From positions 62,001 to 126,000 of the forward strand of contig JAFVDF010000001.1 in the NCBI GenBank assembly GCA_017478625.1: a stretch of DNA of 64,000 nt. Reading direction: 5' to 3'. Below are positions 47,325-55,884 of this stretch, one piece after another. The notes beneath the pieces were generated by a model that was not told the origin of the DNA, searched no databases, and saw only the letters and a list, made by a program, of their open reading frames with translations. The stretch comes from Alloprevotella sp. Lineage in GTDB: Bacteria; Bacteroidota; Bacteroidia; Bacteroidales; Bacteroidaceae. Numbering within the stretch: position 1 is the stretch's first letter; each line of letters begins with the position of its first letter. Made by a program: the position numbers and the translations under genes.

Positions 47325-48503
47325 ATGAAGGACATCATACTGAAAGCCAAAAAGGAGGAGAGTCTGCGCCGTTATCACCCGTGGGTGTTTTCGGGAGCTA
47401 TAGCACAACTGCCGGCAGAACTGGAAGAAGGCGAAGTAGTCAGAGTGCTGAGCCACGATGGAATCTGTCTGGGCGTAGGTCATTTTCAGATAGGCACTAT
47501 TACAGTCAGAATGTTGGCCTTTCACGATGAGCCAATAGATAATGCATTTTGGGAAAAACGTATTCGCGCAGCCTGGCAATTGCGTCGGAAACTCCTGCTC
47601 AATAATGCGCCCGACAATAATATATATCGGCTCATCCATGGCGAAGGAGATAGATTGCCGGGACTGGTAGTAGATGTGTACGGTCATACTGCCGTGCTTC
47701 AGGCGCACTCTGTAGGTATGCACCGCCAGCGTCGCGAAATAGCACAGGCTATAGTAACCGTTTTGCAGGGCGAGGTTCAGAATGTATATTATAAGTCTGA
47801 AACTACCCTGCCCTATAAAGCGAGTCTGGCGGATAAAGAAGGCTTCTTGATTGGTAATACAACCGATAATTTAGCCAAAGAAAACGGTTTGCTATTCCAT
47901 ATCGACTGGCTGAAAGGTCAGAAGACTGGATTTTTTGTAGACCAGCGCGACAACAGAAGCCTATTGGAGCACTATGCGCAAGGGAGACGTGTGCTGAACC
48001 TATTCTGCTATACGGGTGGATTCTCGGTCTATGCGCTCAGAGGTGGTGCGGAATATGTCTGCAGCATAGACAGCAGCGAGAAGGCAATAGACCTGACGTG
48101 TCGTAATATAGAGCAAAATTTTCCTAGCAGCGGTCGTCACGAGGCACACGCCGAAGATGCATTCCGGTTTCTCCAACAAAGTGAGTCGGAGTATGATTTA
48201 ATGGTCTTAGACCCTCCTGCCTTTGCCAAACACAAAGATGCATTACGAAACGCGGCTAAGGGATATATCCGATTGAATGCTGCGGCCTTTAGAAAAATCC
48301 GTCCCGGAGGTATAGTCTTTACTTTTTCTTGCTCACAGGCCGTTAGTAAGGAGCAATTTCGCCTTTTTGTCTTTACGGCGGCCCAGCAAAGTGGCCGACA
48401 TGTCCGTATTCTGCACCAATTGCCCCAACCTATCGACCACCCCATCAATATCTATCATCCAGAAGGAGAATACCTGAAGGGATTGGTATTATACGTTGAA
48501 TAG
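47325..48503 (+). CDS. RlmI-like 23S rRNA cytosine methyltransferase
   Basis: 392 aa. An N-terminal PUA-like domain (about 1-75, with RYHPWVFSGAIAQL near 16-29) is followed by a class I Rossmann methyltransferase domain: VLNLFCYTGGFSVYALRGGA near 223-242 (SAM loop), ICSIDSSEKA (read VCSIDSSEKA) near 245-254, and the catalytic motif LVLDPPAFAKHKDAL near 290-304, with the C-terminal CSQAVSKEQF. This matches RlmI, which forms m5C1962 in 23S rRNA. Likely the last gene of the nagA cluster. Confidence 0.92.
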   Translation: MKDIILKAKKEESLRRYHPWVFSGAIAQLPAELEEGEVVRVLSHDGICLGVGHFQIGTITVRMLAFHDEPIDNAFWEKRIRAAWQLRRKLLLNNAPDNNIYRLIHGEGDRLPGLVVDVYGHTAVLQAHSVGMHRQRREIAQAIVTVLQGEVQNVYYKSETTLPYKASLADKEGFLIGNTTDNLAKENGLLFHIDWLKGQKTGFFVDQRDNRSLLEHYAQGRRVLNLFCYTGGFSVYALRGGAEYVCSIDSSEKAIDLTCRNIEQNFPSSGRHEAHAEDAFRFLQQSESEYDLMVLDPPAFAKHKDALRNAAKGYIRLNAAAFRKIRPGGIVFTFSCSQAVSKEQFRLFVFTAAQQSGRHVRILHQLPQPIDHPINIYHPEGEYLKGLVLYVE

Positions 48504-48704
48504 GTTTCACGCAGATTTGCTCCTGTCGGACAGACTTGTAAAAAAATTAAGGCTTAATCTGACCATCTGATATATAGGAGTCAGTCTCCTCAAAAGGGCT
48601 GATGAAGAGTGGTCTGTCTGTATTTCAAGATTCCATATTCGCCTCGATCCAGATCCTTGATTAACCCAATCATCGGCTCTTCCGAGGATTTTTTTGGCTA
48701 AAGT

Positions 48705-48735
48705 TTTGCAAATACAGAATAATATTGTACTTTTG
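48705..48735 (+). promoter_or_regulatory. Promoter of the initiator tRNA gene
   Basis: TTTG at 48705-48708 and TACTTTTG at 48728-48735 are separated by 19 bp, an exact consensus match. The start near 48743 is a few bases before the mature tRNA. Confidence 0.85.
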
Positions 48736-48747
48736 CACCACAAACAT

Positions 48748-48823
48748 CGCGGAGTGGAGCAGTTGGTAGCTCGCCAGGCTCATAACCTGGAGGTCGTCGG
48801 TTCGAGTCCAACCTCCGCAACCA
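48748..48823 (+). tRNA. tRNA-fMet (anticodon CAT), CCA encoded
   Basis: 76 nt cloverleaf with 3' CCA encoded. The acceptor stem has the C1-A72 mismatch that marks initiator tRNAs. D-arm GAGC/GCTC; anticodon loop CTCATAA; anticodon stem CCAGG/CCTGG; T-loop TTCGAGT. Two departures from the usual: the anticodon stem has A:U at 29:41 so only two of the three initiator G:C pairs, and the T-stem GTCGG/CCAAC has a C-A mismatch at 51:63. It stands alone with its own promoter and terminator. Confidence 0.95.
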
Positions 48824-48825
48824 AT

Positions 48826-48855
48826 AAAGCCGTAACAAAATGTTACGGCTTTTTC
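48826..48855 (+). terminator. Terminator of the tRNA gene
   Basis: AAAGCCGTAACA (48826-48837) pairs with TGTTACGGCTTT (48841-48852) and is followed by TTC. The stem sits immediately behind the tRNA CCA. Confidence 0.88.
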
Positions 48856-48889
48856 AATTGATACCTCTCATGTATTGAAAGGCAAGTGC

Positions 48890-49093
48890 TTACTTCAGGA
48901 CAACAACGATATCCTTTTCTACTTCTTCAACATTGATTTTATCTTCGCGAAGAAGCCATCCGAGTCCCAGATAAAGCTCTTTCTCAGTTTTAAGTTTCGT
49001 TGCTTTCTTTAGTTCTTTTCCTGAAAGTTTTCCATTAGCGTCTAGCGCATTCCAAATCTTTCCGGCAATCAGACCGGCATTCTCTTGAAACAT
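48890..49093 (-). CDS. Winged-helix DUF2582-like small protein
   Basis: 67 aa from the ATG at 49093 (MFQENAGLIAG); the frame extends to 49126, but family members start at this methionine. The whole protein is one winged-helix domain: NAGLIAGKIWNALDANGKLSGKELKKATKLKTEKELYLGLGWLLRE then a beta-wing KINVEEVEKDIVVVLK. It is a small regulator-like fold in many Bacteroidota with no assigned target. Stands alone between the tRNA and the Na/Pi transporter gene. Confidence 0.8.
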   Translation of the reverse strand: MFQENAGLIAGKIWNALDANGKLSGKELKKATKLKTEKELYLGLGWLLREDKINVEEVEKDIVVVLK

Positions 49094-49240
49094 AGTATAA
49101 CTAAATTTTGAAATTGAACGATGCAAAATTATAGCGTTATATAGTTACAAGAAAACAGAACGGAGAAATCCGCAGACTAAAGGCTGATTTTTAGAAACCT
49201 TACTACTTTTTGCCAAGTCAGAAATACAAAATCAATCGAC

Positions 49241-50944
49241 TCAACGGTGTTTGCTACCCATGCGAGCCTCTACCACATTCATTACATAATCGCCCAGTTT
49301 CTCACATTCGTTGATTATGTCCATGTAAATAGTGCCTAGCGTGTAGTCATACTGGTGATTGTCAATATCATTGATGTTTTGGCTCTTAAGTTGGTCGCGG
49401 TAATTGTTTATCTCGTGCTCTATGTTGTAAGACTTATTGGTGTCAAAATCTGCCTTACGCCCGTTAAGCATTTGATTCATCAATGTAAGTGCTTCATCGT
49501 TCAACGTGAACATTTGAAGCAGATGTTGCAACTGTTCTTCGGTAAATGCTTCCTTACCTACCTTGCCTCGATTGATTGCACGAGCTAAGTTATAACAGCT
49601 ATCGCCAATACTTTCCAATTCCGATATCTCACGAAGCATCGCCCTTATCTTACCTTTAGATTCCGGGCTCAGATGTGCGTCGCTGATTTGGTTAAGATAG
49701 CGTCCAATCTGCAATTCCATATTGTCCGATATGCTTTCATATTTTTCAATACGCGAATACATCTTCGCAAAGGAGTCGTCTTTCAGGTCTATCAGTTCTC
49801 TGCAAAAACTGAACATACGTTGTACGCGTTTTGCAAAGTTGCGTATTTCCTTTTCTGCTTCCAACAAAGACAGTTCTGGGGTTTCTAAAAGTCCTCCACT
49901 AATAAATTGCAAACGAAATTCGTCCTCTTCTTCAGCTTTTGCTTTGATGACAGAACATACAAACTTTTCAATGAACGGAACGAACCAGATAAGTAAAAAT
50001 GTATTGGAGATATTGAACGCCGAGTGGAATGTAGCGAGTACAACCGATATTTTAGTAAGATTTTCCGCATATCCGGGGTCTCCGCTAGTTATGTCCAGGT
50101 CGAAGCCGACAATATGGCATACAAATTTTAGAAAGGGTTGTAGTACAACAAGTACCCACAGTACGCCGAGTACATTAATGCTCATGTGGGCAAAAGCCGC
50201 GCGTCGCGCTTGAGTATTAGCGGATAGAGCTACGATATTTGAGGTAATTGTCGTTCCAATATTTTCGCCGAGCACCAGCATTATGCCCTGATTGATTTCA
50301 AGCACTCCGGTAGAGCAGAGTATCATAGTTATGGCCATAATAGCCGCAGAAGATTGCACACAGAGCGTTAGAATCGTTCCCATCAATAAGAAGAAGAGCG
50401 AATTCCAAAAGGTTGGTGCGCTAAAGTGGGCAAAAAATGCACTAATGGCCTGACTTGTCTCTGGATTCTCCACGATGGAGAAGCCCGTTTCCTTAAGTGT
50501 TGTCAATCCTAAAAAGAGAAATGCTACGCCAAATAGGAAGTCTCCGATGAGACGACGCTTCTTCATATAGATTAGAAGAATGCCTATGAAGAATGCAATA
50601 TAGACGAAGTTGGCGATATCAAAGGAAAAGCCCAGTGACATAATCCAAGCGGTAACTGTAGTACCGATGTGGGCTCCCATAATAACGGAAATGGCTTGTA
50701 CAAGCGTCAAAAGTCCGGCATTGACAAAGGAAACGGTCATCAACGTAGTTGCGGTAGAAGATTGCACAGCAGCTGTGACAAACATACCCGTAAGCATTCC
50801 GGTGAAGCGATTATGCGTCATGGTGCCTAGAACGTGGCGTAGTTGGCTACCAGCCATCTTCTGCAAACTTTCACTCATGGATTTCATACCGAACATAAGC
50901 AGGGCGAGCGAACCCAAGAGTTTAAACAATACCCAAATAGTCAT
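49241..50944 (-). CDS. Na/Pi cotransporter-family protein with PhoU-like domain
   Basis: 567 aa. The N-terminal 330 residues hold about nine membrane helices with the duplicated NptA/PNaS-type segments (MFGMKSMSESLQKMAG near 18-33, QSSTATTLMTVSFVNAG near 61-77, VQSSAAIMAITMILCSTG near 197-214, LGENIGTTITSN near 227-238). The C-terminal 200 residues are a PhoU-like helical bundle. The family imports phosphate with sodium, but some members have other roles, so the substrate is not certain. No phosphate regulon genes are adjacent. Confidence 0.92.
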   Translation of the reverse strand: MTIWVLFKLLGSLALLMFGMKSMSESLQKMAGSQLRHVLGTMTHNRFTGMLTGMFVTAAVQSSTATTLMTVSFVNAGLLTLVQAISVIMGAHIGTTVTAWIMSLGFSFDIANFVYIAFFIGILLIYMKKRRLIGDFLFGVAFLFLGLTTLKETGFSIVENPETSQAISAFFAHFSAPTFWNSLFFLLMGTILTLCVQSSAAIMAITMILCSTGVLEINQGIMLVLGENIGTTITSNIVALSANTQARRAAFAHMSINVLGVLWVLVVLQPFLKFVCHIVGFDLDITSGDPGYAENLTKISVVLATFHSAFNISNTFLLIWFVPFIEKFVCSVIKAKAEEEDEFRLQFISGGLLETPELSLLEAEKEIRNFAKRVQRMFSFCRELIDLKDDSFAKMYSRIEKYESISDNMELQIGRYLNQISDAHLSPESKGKIRAMLREISELESIGDSCYNLARAINRGKVGKEAFTEEQLQHLLQMFTLNDEALTLMNQMLNGRKADFDTNKSYNIEHEINNYRDQLKSQNINDIDNHQYDYTLGTIYMDIINECEKLGDYVMNVVEARMGSKHR

Positions 50945-51167
50945 GGAGGTTTATTTTATAAGATTATAAGCGGATTGGTGAGAAGAATGGATTGATTGCA
51001 TAATGCAATTTTTTTCCAATTGCCTGCAAAAATAATAGAAATACTGAACTGGGAAAGGATTTCCCGTGCTTTTATTCGCATTGTATAAGTGACTTTTTGA
51101 AATTTCCGGCGCTATCGACGGGCAGTATGTCCGTATTTTTAAAGGAGTGCTTATTTTTGCAAAAAAA

Positions 51168-52445
51168 ATGCCAAATATGCTTTCAGTATCCCCTACTCTG
51201 TTCCGAAAAAATAATGCGTTATACATTTTGGCTTCGGCTGTGTTACTACTTCTCTATGGAATCTATCTGTGGAGACAGGCTATCTTCACACCGTGGGTAG
51301 GTGATGATATTGAATACCTATACGTTGCGTCGGGAAAATACTGGGATTTCAGTGCGCAACCTGTGCTGTCGTTTGACGATCTTATGCAGTCCCAATGGAA
51401 CCACTATTTTTCTATCAATGGCCGTACTCCGGTTCATGTCCTCATACAGGTAGTGAGCTGCTTCCTGGGGCTAAAATGTTTTGCCATTATGGAAGTTTTC
51501 GTGGGGATTGTCTTGTTGATGCTTATCATTAAGTATGCAGGAGGGAGTATAGGCAGTCCACGTCTTATCATAATATGCCTGTTTCTCTTGCTCCTTCCGT
51601 CAGCCATTAGTATAACCCCCGTGCTCCAGTTGAACTATGTCTGGGCCTACGCATTCGTGCTTTGCTTTCTGATGATATGGGAAGGTAGATGGAACATCCC
51701 TTTGCCACTTGGTTGTATCATGGCATTATTTGCGGGCTGGATGCAGGAGTCTGTCACCATAGGGTTGGCAGTAGGTTTCTTTGTTGAACTTTTATGGCGC
51801 AAAGAGAAACGAATGGCCCCGTGGCTTCTATTCCTTTGTTTCTCTCTCGGGTTGCTGTTTATCTGCCTTTCGCCAGCAGCTTGGCAGAGGGCGTCAGAGC
51901 AGACCATACCCCTATCTTCTACTTTAATAATGATGTGTAAATATTTGCGCGTCACAGGATTATTTTTGGTTATTCTGTCTGCGCAAATCTTTATGAAGCG
52001 GATTTCTGCAAAGGACTTTTTACGGAAAAACTGCGTGCTGCTTACCGCCATTCCCGTCCTATTGTTCTTTAATATTATTATAGGAGTTCAGACTGCCCGC
52101 CAGTTGCTCGGTGCAGAGTTCTGCTCTACCCTTTTGCTTATGCAGTTGGTGCGCAGTTCTATTCTTCCACACCTTAAGTATCGGGCTGTGTTTTTGTCTG
52201 TGCTTCTGGCAGGCTCGTTGTATATTATGGCCCAGAGGTGGCAGTTTGTAAATGAAACGCAGGAAGTATATACCTCTCTGTTAGATCGTGCGGCCCGAGC
52301 AGAGGAAGGAGCAACTTTAGTTGTAGATTATGAAATAGGTGGAAAACCCTGGCCGGATACCTATTTTCTCAGCACTATCGAAAAGAAGATTTATACAGAT
52401 AGTGGACGGACCGTACATTTTGAGATGGTAGAGCCTGCACACTAA
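51168..52445 (+). CDS. DUF6056-like multi-pass membrane protein
   Basis: About 425 aa from the ATG at 51168; a GTG at 51147 and an ATG at 51177 are alternatives, and a -7-like TATTTTTG at 51152-51159 makes the GTG unlikely. About ten hydrophobic helices. An early conserved-looking stretch TPWVGDDIEYLYVASGKYWD near 40-60 and the loop SQWNHYFSINGRTPVH resemble the GT-C-type glycosyltransferase layout, in which acidic residues follow the first helix. A membrane glycosyltransferase acting on a polyprenyl-linked sugar is possible but not shown. It converges with the permease gene, leaving 7 bp. Confidence 0.65.
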   Translation: MPNMLSVSPTLFRKNNALYILASAVLLLLYGIYLWRQAIFTPWVGDDIEYLYVASGKYWDFSAQPVLSFDDLMQSQWNHYFSINGRTPVHVLIQVVSCFLGLKCFAIMEVFVGIVLLMLIIKYAGGSIGSPRLIIICLFLLLLPSAISITPVLQLNYVWAYAFVLCFLMIWEGRWNIPLPLGCIMALFAGWMQESVTIGLAVGFFVELLWRKEKRMAPWLLFLCFSLGLLFICLSPAAWQRASEQTIPLSSTLIMMCKYLRVTGLFLVILSAQIFMKRISAKDFLRKNCVLLTAIPVLLFFNIIIGVQTARQLLGAEFCSTLLLMQLVRSSILPHLKYRAVFLSVLLAGSLYIMAQRWQFVNETQEVYTSLLDRAARAEEGATLVVDYEIGGKPWPDTYFLSTIEKKIYTDSGRTVHFEMVEPAH

Positions 52446-52452
52446 GGATGCC

Positions 52453-53715
52453 CTAATCAAATCGGATGGCTTTCGCAGGTTGTATGCGACTTACAAGTAG
52501 GCTTGGGACTATAAGGGCCAGCAATGTGATGATGAAAGTACCCAAGTTCAAGAGTAGTATAATCCACACGTTGATATCTACGGGCAAGACGCGCACATAA
52601 TAGGTGGAAGGATCCAGTTGCACTATTCCTGTGGCCGATTGAAGCCAGAGAAGACCACAACCCAGCAGGTTGCCGATAAGAAGGCCTTTTAAGACAATAA
52701 ATGCGGCATAATAAAGAAATGCGTGTCGTATGCGCGTATTTGTACTGCCTAAGGCTCTGAGCAATCCCACGTCACTTGTGCGCTCCAATATCAGTATCAA
52801 CAATCCTGCGCTCATACTGAAAATAGCCACCAAAGCCACTAACGCCAGAATGAGCCAGATGTTCATATCCAACAGCGACAGCCAACTGACCACCTGCATA
52901 GTACGGGGATTTTCCTGCAGGCTCAAAACCGCCAATTCCTCGTCGTTGTGGCCATACAAGAACGGCATAACCGCTTCGCGCAAGCCCGTTGTCCAGACAT
53001 TCAAGTCTTCTTTCTGATCAGAAAATATCTCCAACCCACTGACTTCCTCGTCCGTCCATCCGTTAAGCCTTTGCACCGTCTGCATTGGAACCAGGACTAT
53101 ATTTCTGTCATATTGCTTTACGTTGGTCTGATAAAGCGCGGCTATCGTAAAACGGCGCATCTTGACATTTTCCTCAAAGAAATAGGCGAAAACCCTATCT
53201 CCCACTTTCAGGTTCAAGGCATTAGCCTGAGTTTCGGATATGACAATTTTGTTTTGGCTGGCTGAATCGGCCATATTGGGTAATTCCCCACTCACAATAG
53301 CCGTTTGCAGATACGACGTGTCATATTCGGGCGACAAACCCTTTAAGAGCACGGCCTGAAAGTCGGCTTCCGTTTTCAAGACGCCCATTTTTTCGGCAAA
53401 ACGCTGTATGTGTTCCACTCCGTTGGCCCGGCAAACGGAAGCAGCCAATAAGGAGTCGGGCCGAACCGAATAGGCTTCAGGAGAAGAGAATGAGCGAATG
53501 TCCACCAACTCTGCGTGTGCGGAAAATCCTGATAGTTTTTTATTGATTTCTCCCTTAAATCCGCGCACGATACCTACGGAAATGAGCATAACAGCCAGTC
53601 CGAGTGCTATGCCCGCCGTAGCAATACGTACGGCGGGTACTGAAGCGCGTCGGCGACTGGTGTCTTTTCCTGAACCGCGATAGAAGTGTTTGGCTAAATA
53701 AAAGGGAAAATTCAC
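52453..53715 (-). CDS. LolC/E-like ABC transporter permease (FtsX family)
   Basis: 420 aa. One N-terminal helix (about 29-51, AGIALGLAVMLISVGIVRGFKGEI) is followed by a periplasmic MacB-like domain (about 55-265) and three C-terminal membrane helices (about 285-310, 330-360, 385-410) ending with the PAKAIRFD motif that contacts the ATPase. This is the lipoprotein-release permease layout, with one protein type for LolC/E in Bacteroidota. The ATP-binding LolD gene is not in the window. 19 bp downstream of the aminotransferase gene. Confidence 0.88.
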   Translation of the reverse strand: MNFPFYLAKHFYRGSGKDTSRRRASVPAVRIATAGIALGLAVMLISVGIVRGFKGEINKKLSGFSAHAELVDIRSFSSPEAYSVRPDSLLAASVCRANGVEHIQRFAEKMGVLKTEADFQAVLLKGLSPEYDTSYLQTAIVSGELPNMADSASQNKIVISETQANALNLKVGDRVFAYFFEENVKMRRFTIAALYQTNVKQYDRNIVLVPMQTVQRLNGWTDEEVSGLEIFSDQKEDLNVWTTGLREAVMPFLYGHNDEELAVLSLQENPRTMQVVSWLSLLDMNIWLILALVALVAIFSMSAGLLILILERTSDVGLLRALGSTNTRIRHAFLYYAAFIVLKGLLIGNLLGCGLLWLQSATGIVQLDPSTYYVRVLPVDINVWIILLLNLGTFIITLLALIVPSLLVSRIQPAKAIRFD

Positions 53716-53734
53716 GACAGAACAAGCTTTTCAG

Positions 53735-54940
53735 TTAGCGTGAGCCATTTAGTTGGTTGTAAGCCTCCAGTGCTTTGCGAAGCACTAATACGGCCTTCTC
53801 TAAGTCCTCTTTTTTGAGCACATAGGCCATTCGGACCTGATCGCGCCCCTCTCCCGGCGTAATATAGAAGCCAGAAGCCGGAGCCATCATTACGGTAGAA
53901 TTTTCGTAACGAAAGTCGGACAGACACCAAGCACAGAACTTTTCTGCATCATCTACCGGCAATTTTACCATTGTATAGAAGGCTCCCATCGGAATAGGCG
54001 CATATACACCTGGAATACGGTTCAACTGATCAATCAGATAGTTGCGCCGTTCCACATATTCCTCATAGCAAGCGCGTTGATATTCGGGTGGCGCATCCAG
54101 AGAGGCTTCTGCCACGATTTGTCCCAGCAATGGGGGGCTCAGACGGGCCTGACAGAATTTCATCACGGCTTCGCGCACCGCTTTGTTCTTTGTAACGAGA
54201 GCCCCGATACGTATTCCGCATTCACTGTAGCGTTTTGATACAGAATCTATCAGCACTACTTTGTCTTCTATTCCCTCCAGATGGAACGCGCTAATATACG
54301 GCGAGCCGGTATAAATGAACTCTCGATAGACTTCATCGGAGAAGAGAAAAAGATCATACTTCTGTACTAAGTCGCGAAGTTGGTTCATTTCGCGCCGCGT
54401 ATAGAGATAGCCTGTCGGATTATTCGGATTGCAAATCATAATGGCGCGTGTGCGCTCATTGATAAGTTTTTCAAATTCTTCTACCTTGGGTAGCGCAAAA
54501 CCTTCTTCTATGGTGGTCGTTATCGTACGGATGACAGCGCCCGCCAATATGGCAAATGATTTATAGTTGGCGTAACCGGGCTCGGGCATAATAATCTCGT
54601 CTCCCGGATTAAGACAAGCCAGAATAGCGAATAATACAGCCTCGCTGCCCCCCGAGGTTATGACGATGTCTTCGGGAGAAAGCGAAATATTGTATGTGGC
54701 ATAATATTGGGCAAGTCTGGTGCGGTAGGACAGAAAGCCCTCGCTCGGACTGTATTCAAGTGTGCTACGATTCACTTGCTTAAGCGCATCAAGTCCCTCC
54801 TTAGGTGTAGGCAAGTCAGGCTGGCCTATATTCAAATGATAGACCTTTACTCCTTGTGATTCGGCCAAGGTAGCAAGCGGAGCCAACTTTCGGATGGGCG
54901 AAAACGGCATTATTTTAGCGCGATCGGATATGGTGGTCAT
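53735..54940 (-). CDS. PLP-dependent class I aminotransferase
   Basis: 401 aa. Aspartate/aromatic aminotransferase fold type I: VYHLNIGQPDLPTPKE near 34-49, GGSEAVLFAILACLNPGDEIIMPEPGYANY near 97-126, NPNNPTGYLYTRREM near 175-189, DEVYREF near 206-212, and the PLP lysine in DSVSKRYSECGIRIG near 235-249. The amino donor and acceptor are not determined by these motifs; aspartate or aromatic amino acids are most likely. Repeat copy 5 is 132 bp upstream on the divergent side. Confidence 0.92.
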   Translation of the reverse strand: MTTISDRAKIMPFSPIRKLAPLATLAESQGVKVYHLNIGQPDLPTPKEGLDALKQVNRSTLEYSPSEGFLSYRTRLAQYYATYNISLSPEDIVITSGGSEAVLFAILACLNPGDEIIMPEPGYANYKSFAILAGAVIRTITTTIEEGFALPKVEEFEKLINERTRAIMICNPNNPTGYLYTRREMNQLRDLVQKYDLFLFSDEVYREFIYTGSPYISAFHLEGIEDKVVLIDSVSKRYSECGIRIGALVTKNKAVREAVMKFCQARLSPPLLGQIVAEASLDAPPEYQRACYEEYVERRNYLIDQLNRIPGVYAPIPMGAFYTMVKLPVDDAEKFCAWCLSDFRYENSTVMMAPASGFYITPGEGRDQVRMAYVLKKEDLEKAVLVLRKALEAYNQLNGSR

Positions 54941-55070
54941 ACTAAAAAAGGTTTCTTTCTTAAGCGAAAATAATCAAATCTTGCCATACGACGTTTGCGC
55001 AAAACGATTTAATCGGACTTATCTGTAAAAAAATGGCTCCTCTCTGTCGGTTTCATATTCGTACTTTGGA

Positions 55071-55155
55071 GTTCACGGTGTGAAATATGCGTTTCACAGT
55101 GTGAAATTCAAATTTCACACTGTGAACTGAAAAACCGGATTATGGTGCTTGCACA
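55071..55155 (+). repeat. Triple-palindrome intergenic element, copy 5
   Basis: Units at 55072 (TTCACGGTGTGAA), 55093 (TTCACAGTGTGAA) and 55114 (TTCACACTGTGAA), 21 bp apart. The tail ATTATGG at 55139 is 25 bp after unit 3, preceded by GAAAAACCGG. It lies between the divergent aminotransferase and HU-like gene; its end is 17 bp before the -7 box of the latter. The remaining 311-bp gap shows nothing else. Confidence 0.92.
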
Positions 55156-55179
55156 TTAGAGGGAGATGCGGTAACTTTG
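55148..55179 (+). promoter_or_regulatory. Promoter of the HU-like gene, partly inside the repeat tail
   Basis: TAACTTTG (55172-55179) matches the -7 consensus. CTTG at 55148-55151 is 20 bp upstream and gives a partial -33, lying within the repeat tail. The start near 55187 leaves a leader of about 65 nt before the ATG at 55252. Confidence 0.55.
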
Positions 55180-55251
55180 TAATAGGAAACGGGTACGGTG
55201 GTGCCTGCTTTCCGCAGAACTTATTGTTTAACATTTACAGAACTTATCTTT

Positions 55252-55884
55252 ATGTCAAAAAAGACTCGATTTTTCCTTCGGGAAATGCCTGCAGCCGTCG
55301 GTACGGGCAGGCGCATTTATCCACAACTTATTGGAAACGGCACATTGCAGACTGAAGATGTGGCACGCGAACTGGCTCATCGTACAACGCTTACTGAAGC
55401 CGACATACGCGCTACGCTTACCGGCCTGCGCGAACTGCTTGCAGAGCGATTGTCGGAAGGTACGCGCATCAAACTGGATGGAATCGGTACGTTTGTGGCT
55501 ACGCTCCGATTTTCCGAAAGAGGTATGGACCAATTAAACAAAGGAGAGGAACTGACCGGAGCCGATGTGGAGCTGAAAAGTATATGCTGTCGGCCTGATG
55601 TCTTATTGCTTCGCGACGTGGCAAAGGCTATGGAGCCCACACTCGTATCGGAAAATGTATTTGAAGAATCGGATACTTCGACAGATGCTGATGCCCGACT
55701 CGCCATTGCCTTATCTTTCATCCGGCAACATGGGGCCATTTATACCAACGAATATGCCACCCTTTCGCAACAGACTCACAGCACAGCGTGGCGCGAGTTG
55801 CAGCGGTTTGTCAGAGCCGGAAAACTGAAGAAAGCAGGGAGTGGCAGTCGCACGGCCTATTGGGTCGAAACGACAGCGGGTTGA
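55252..55884 (+). CDS. HU-like DNA-binding domain fused to a winged helix
   Basis: 210 aa from the ATG at 55252 (MSKKTRFFLREM); the frame runs to 55198, but the promoter and family pattern favour this start. The N-terminal 125 residues resemble the HU/IHF-type DNA-bending fold of Bacteroidota (VARELAHRTTLTEADIRATLTGLRELLAERLSEGTRIKLDGIGTFVATLR). The C-terminal 55 residues (TNEYATLSQQTHSTAWRELQRFVRAGKLKKAGSGSRTAYWV) are a clear winged helix like those ending Fic and AlbA-type regulators. Two DNA-binding modules in one chain suggest a chromatin protein or regulator. Adjacent to repeat copy 5. Its stop overlaps the convergent DUF1460 gene by 28 bp. Confidence 0.8.
   Translation: MSKKTRFFLREMPAAVGTGRRIYPQLIGNGTLQTEDVARELAHRTTLTEADIRATLTGLRELLAERLSEGTRIKLDGIGTFVATLRFSERGMDQLNKGEELTGADVELKSICCRPDVLLLRDVAKAMEPTLVSENVFEESDTSTDADARLAIALSFIRQHGAIYTNEYATLSQQTHSTAWRELQRFVRAGKLKKAGSGSRTAYWVETTAG

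Noticed and set aside
48507-48743. 78-residue minus-strand ORF before the tRNA
   Set aside because: It covers the tRNA promoter and has no recognisable composition, no neighbour coupling and no promoter of its own.
55318-55326. DnaA box TTATCCACA, also TGTGGATAA at 15497-15505
   Set aside because: Single boxes inside coding regions (HU-like gene and batE). One 9-mer is expected about every 130 kb on either strand, so two in 64 kb is not strong, and no AT-rich unwinding region or cluster is nearby.
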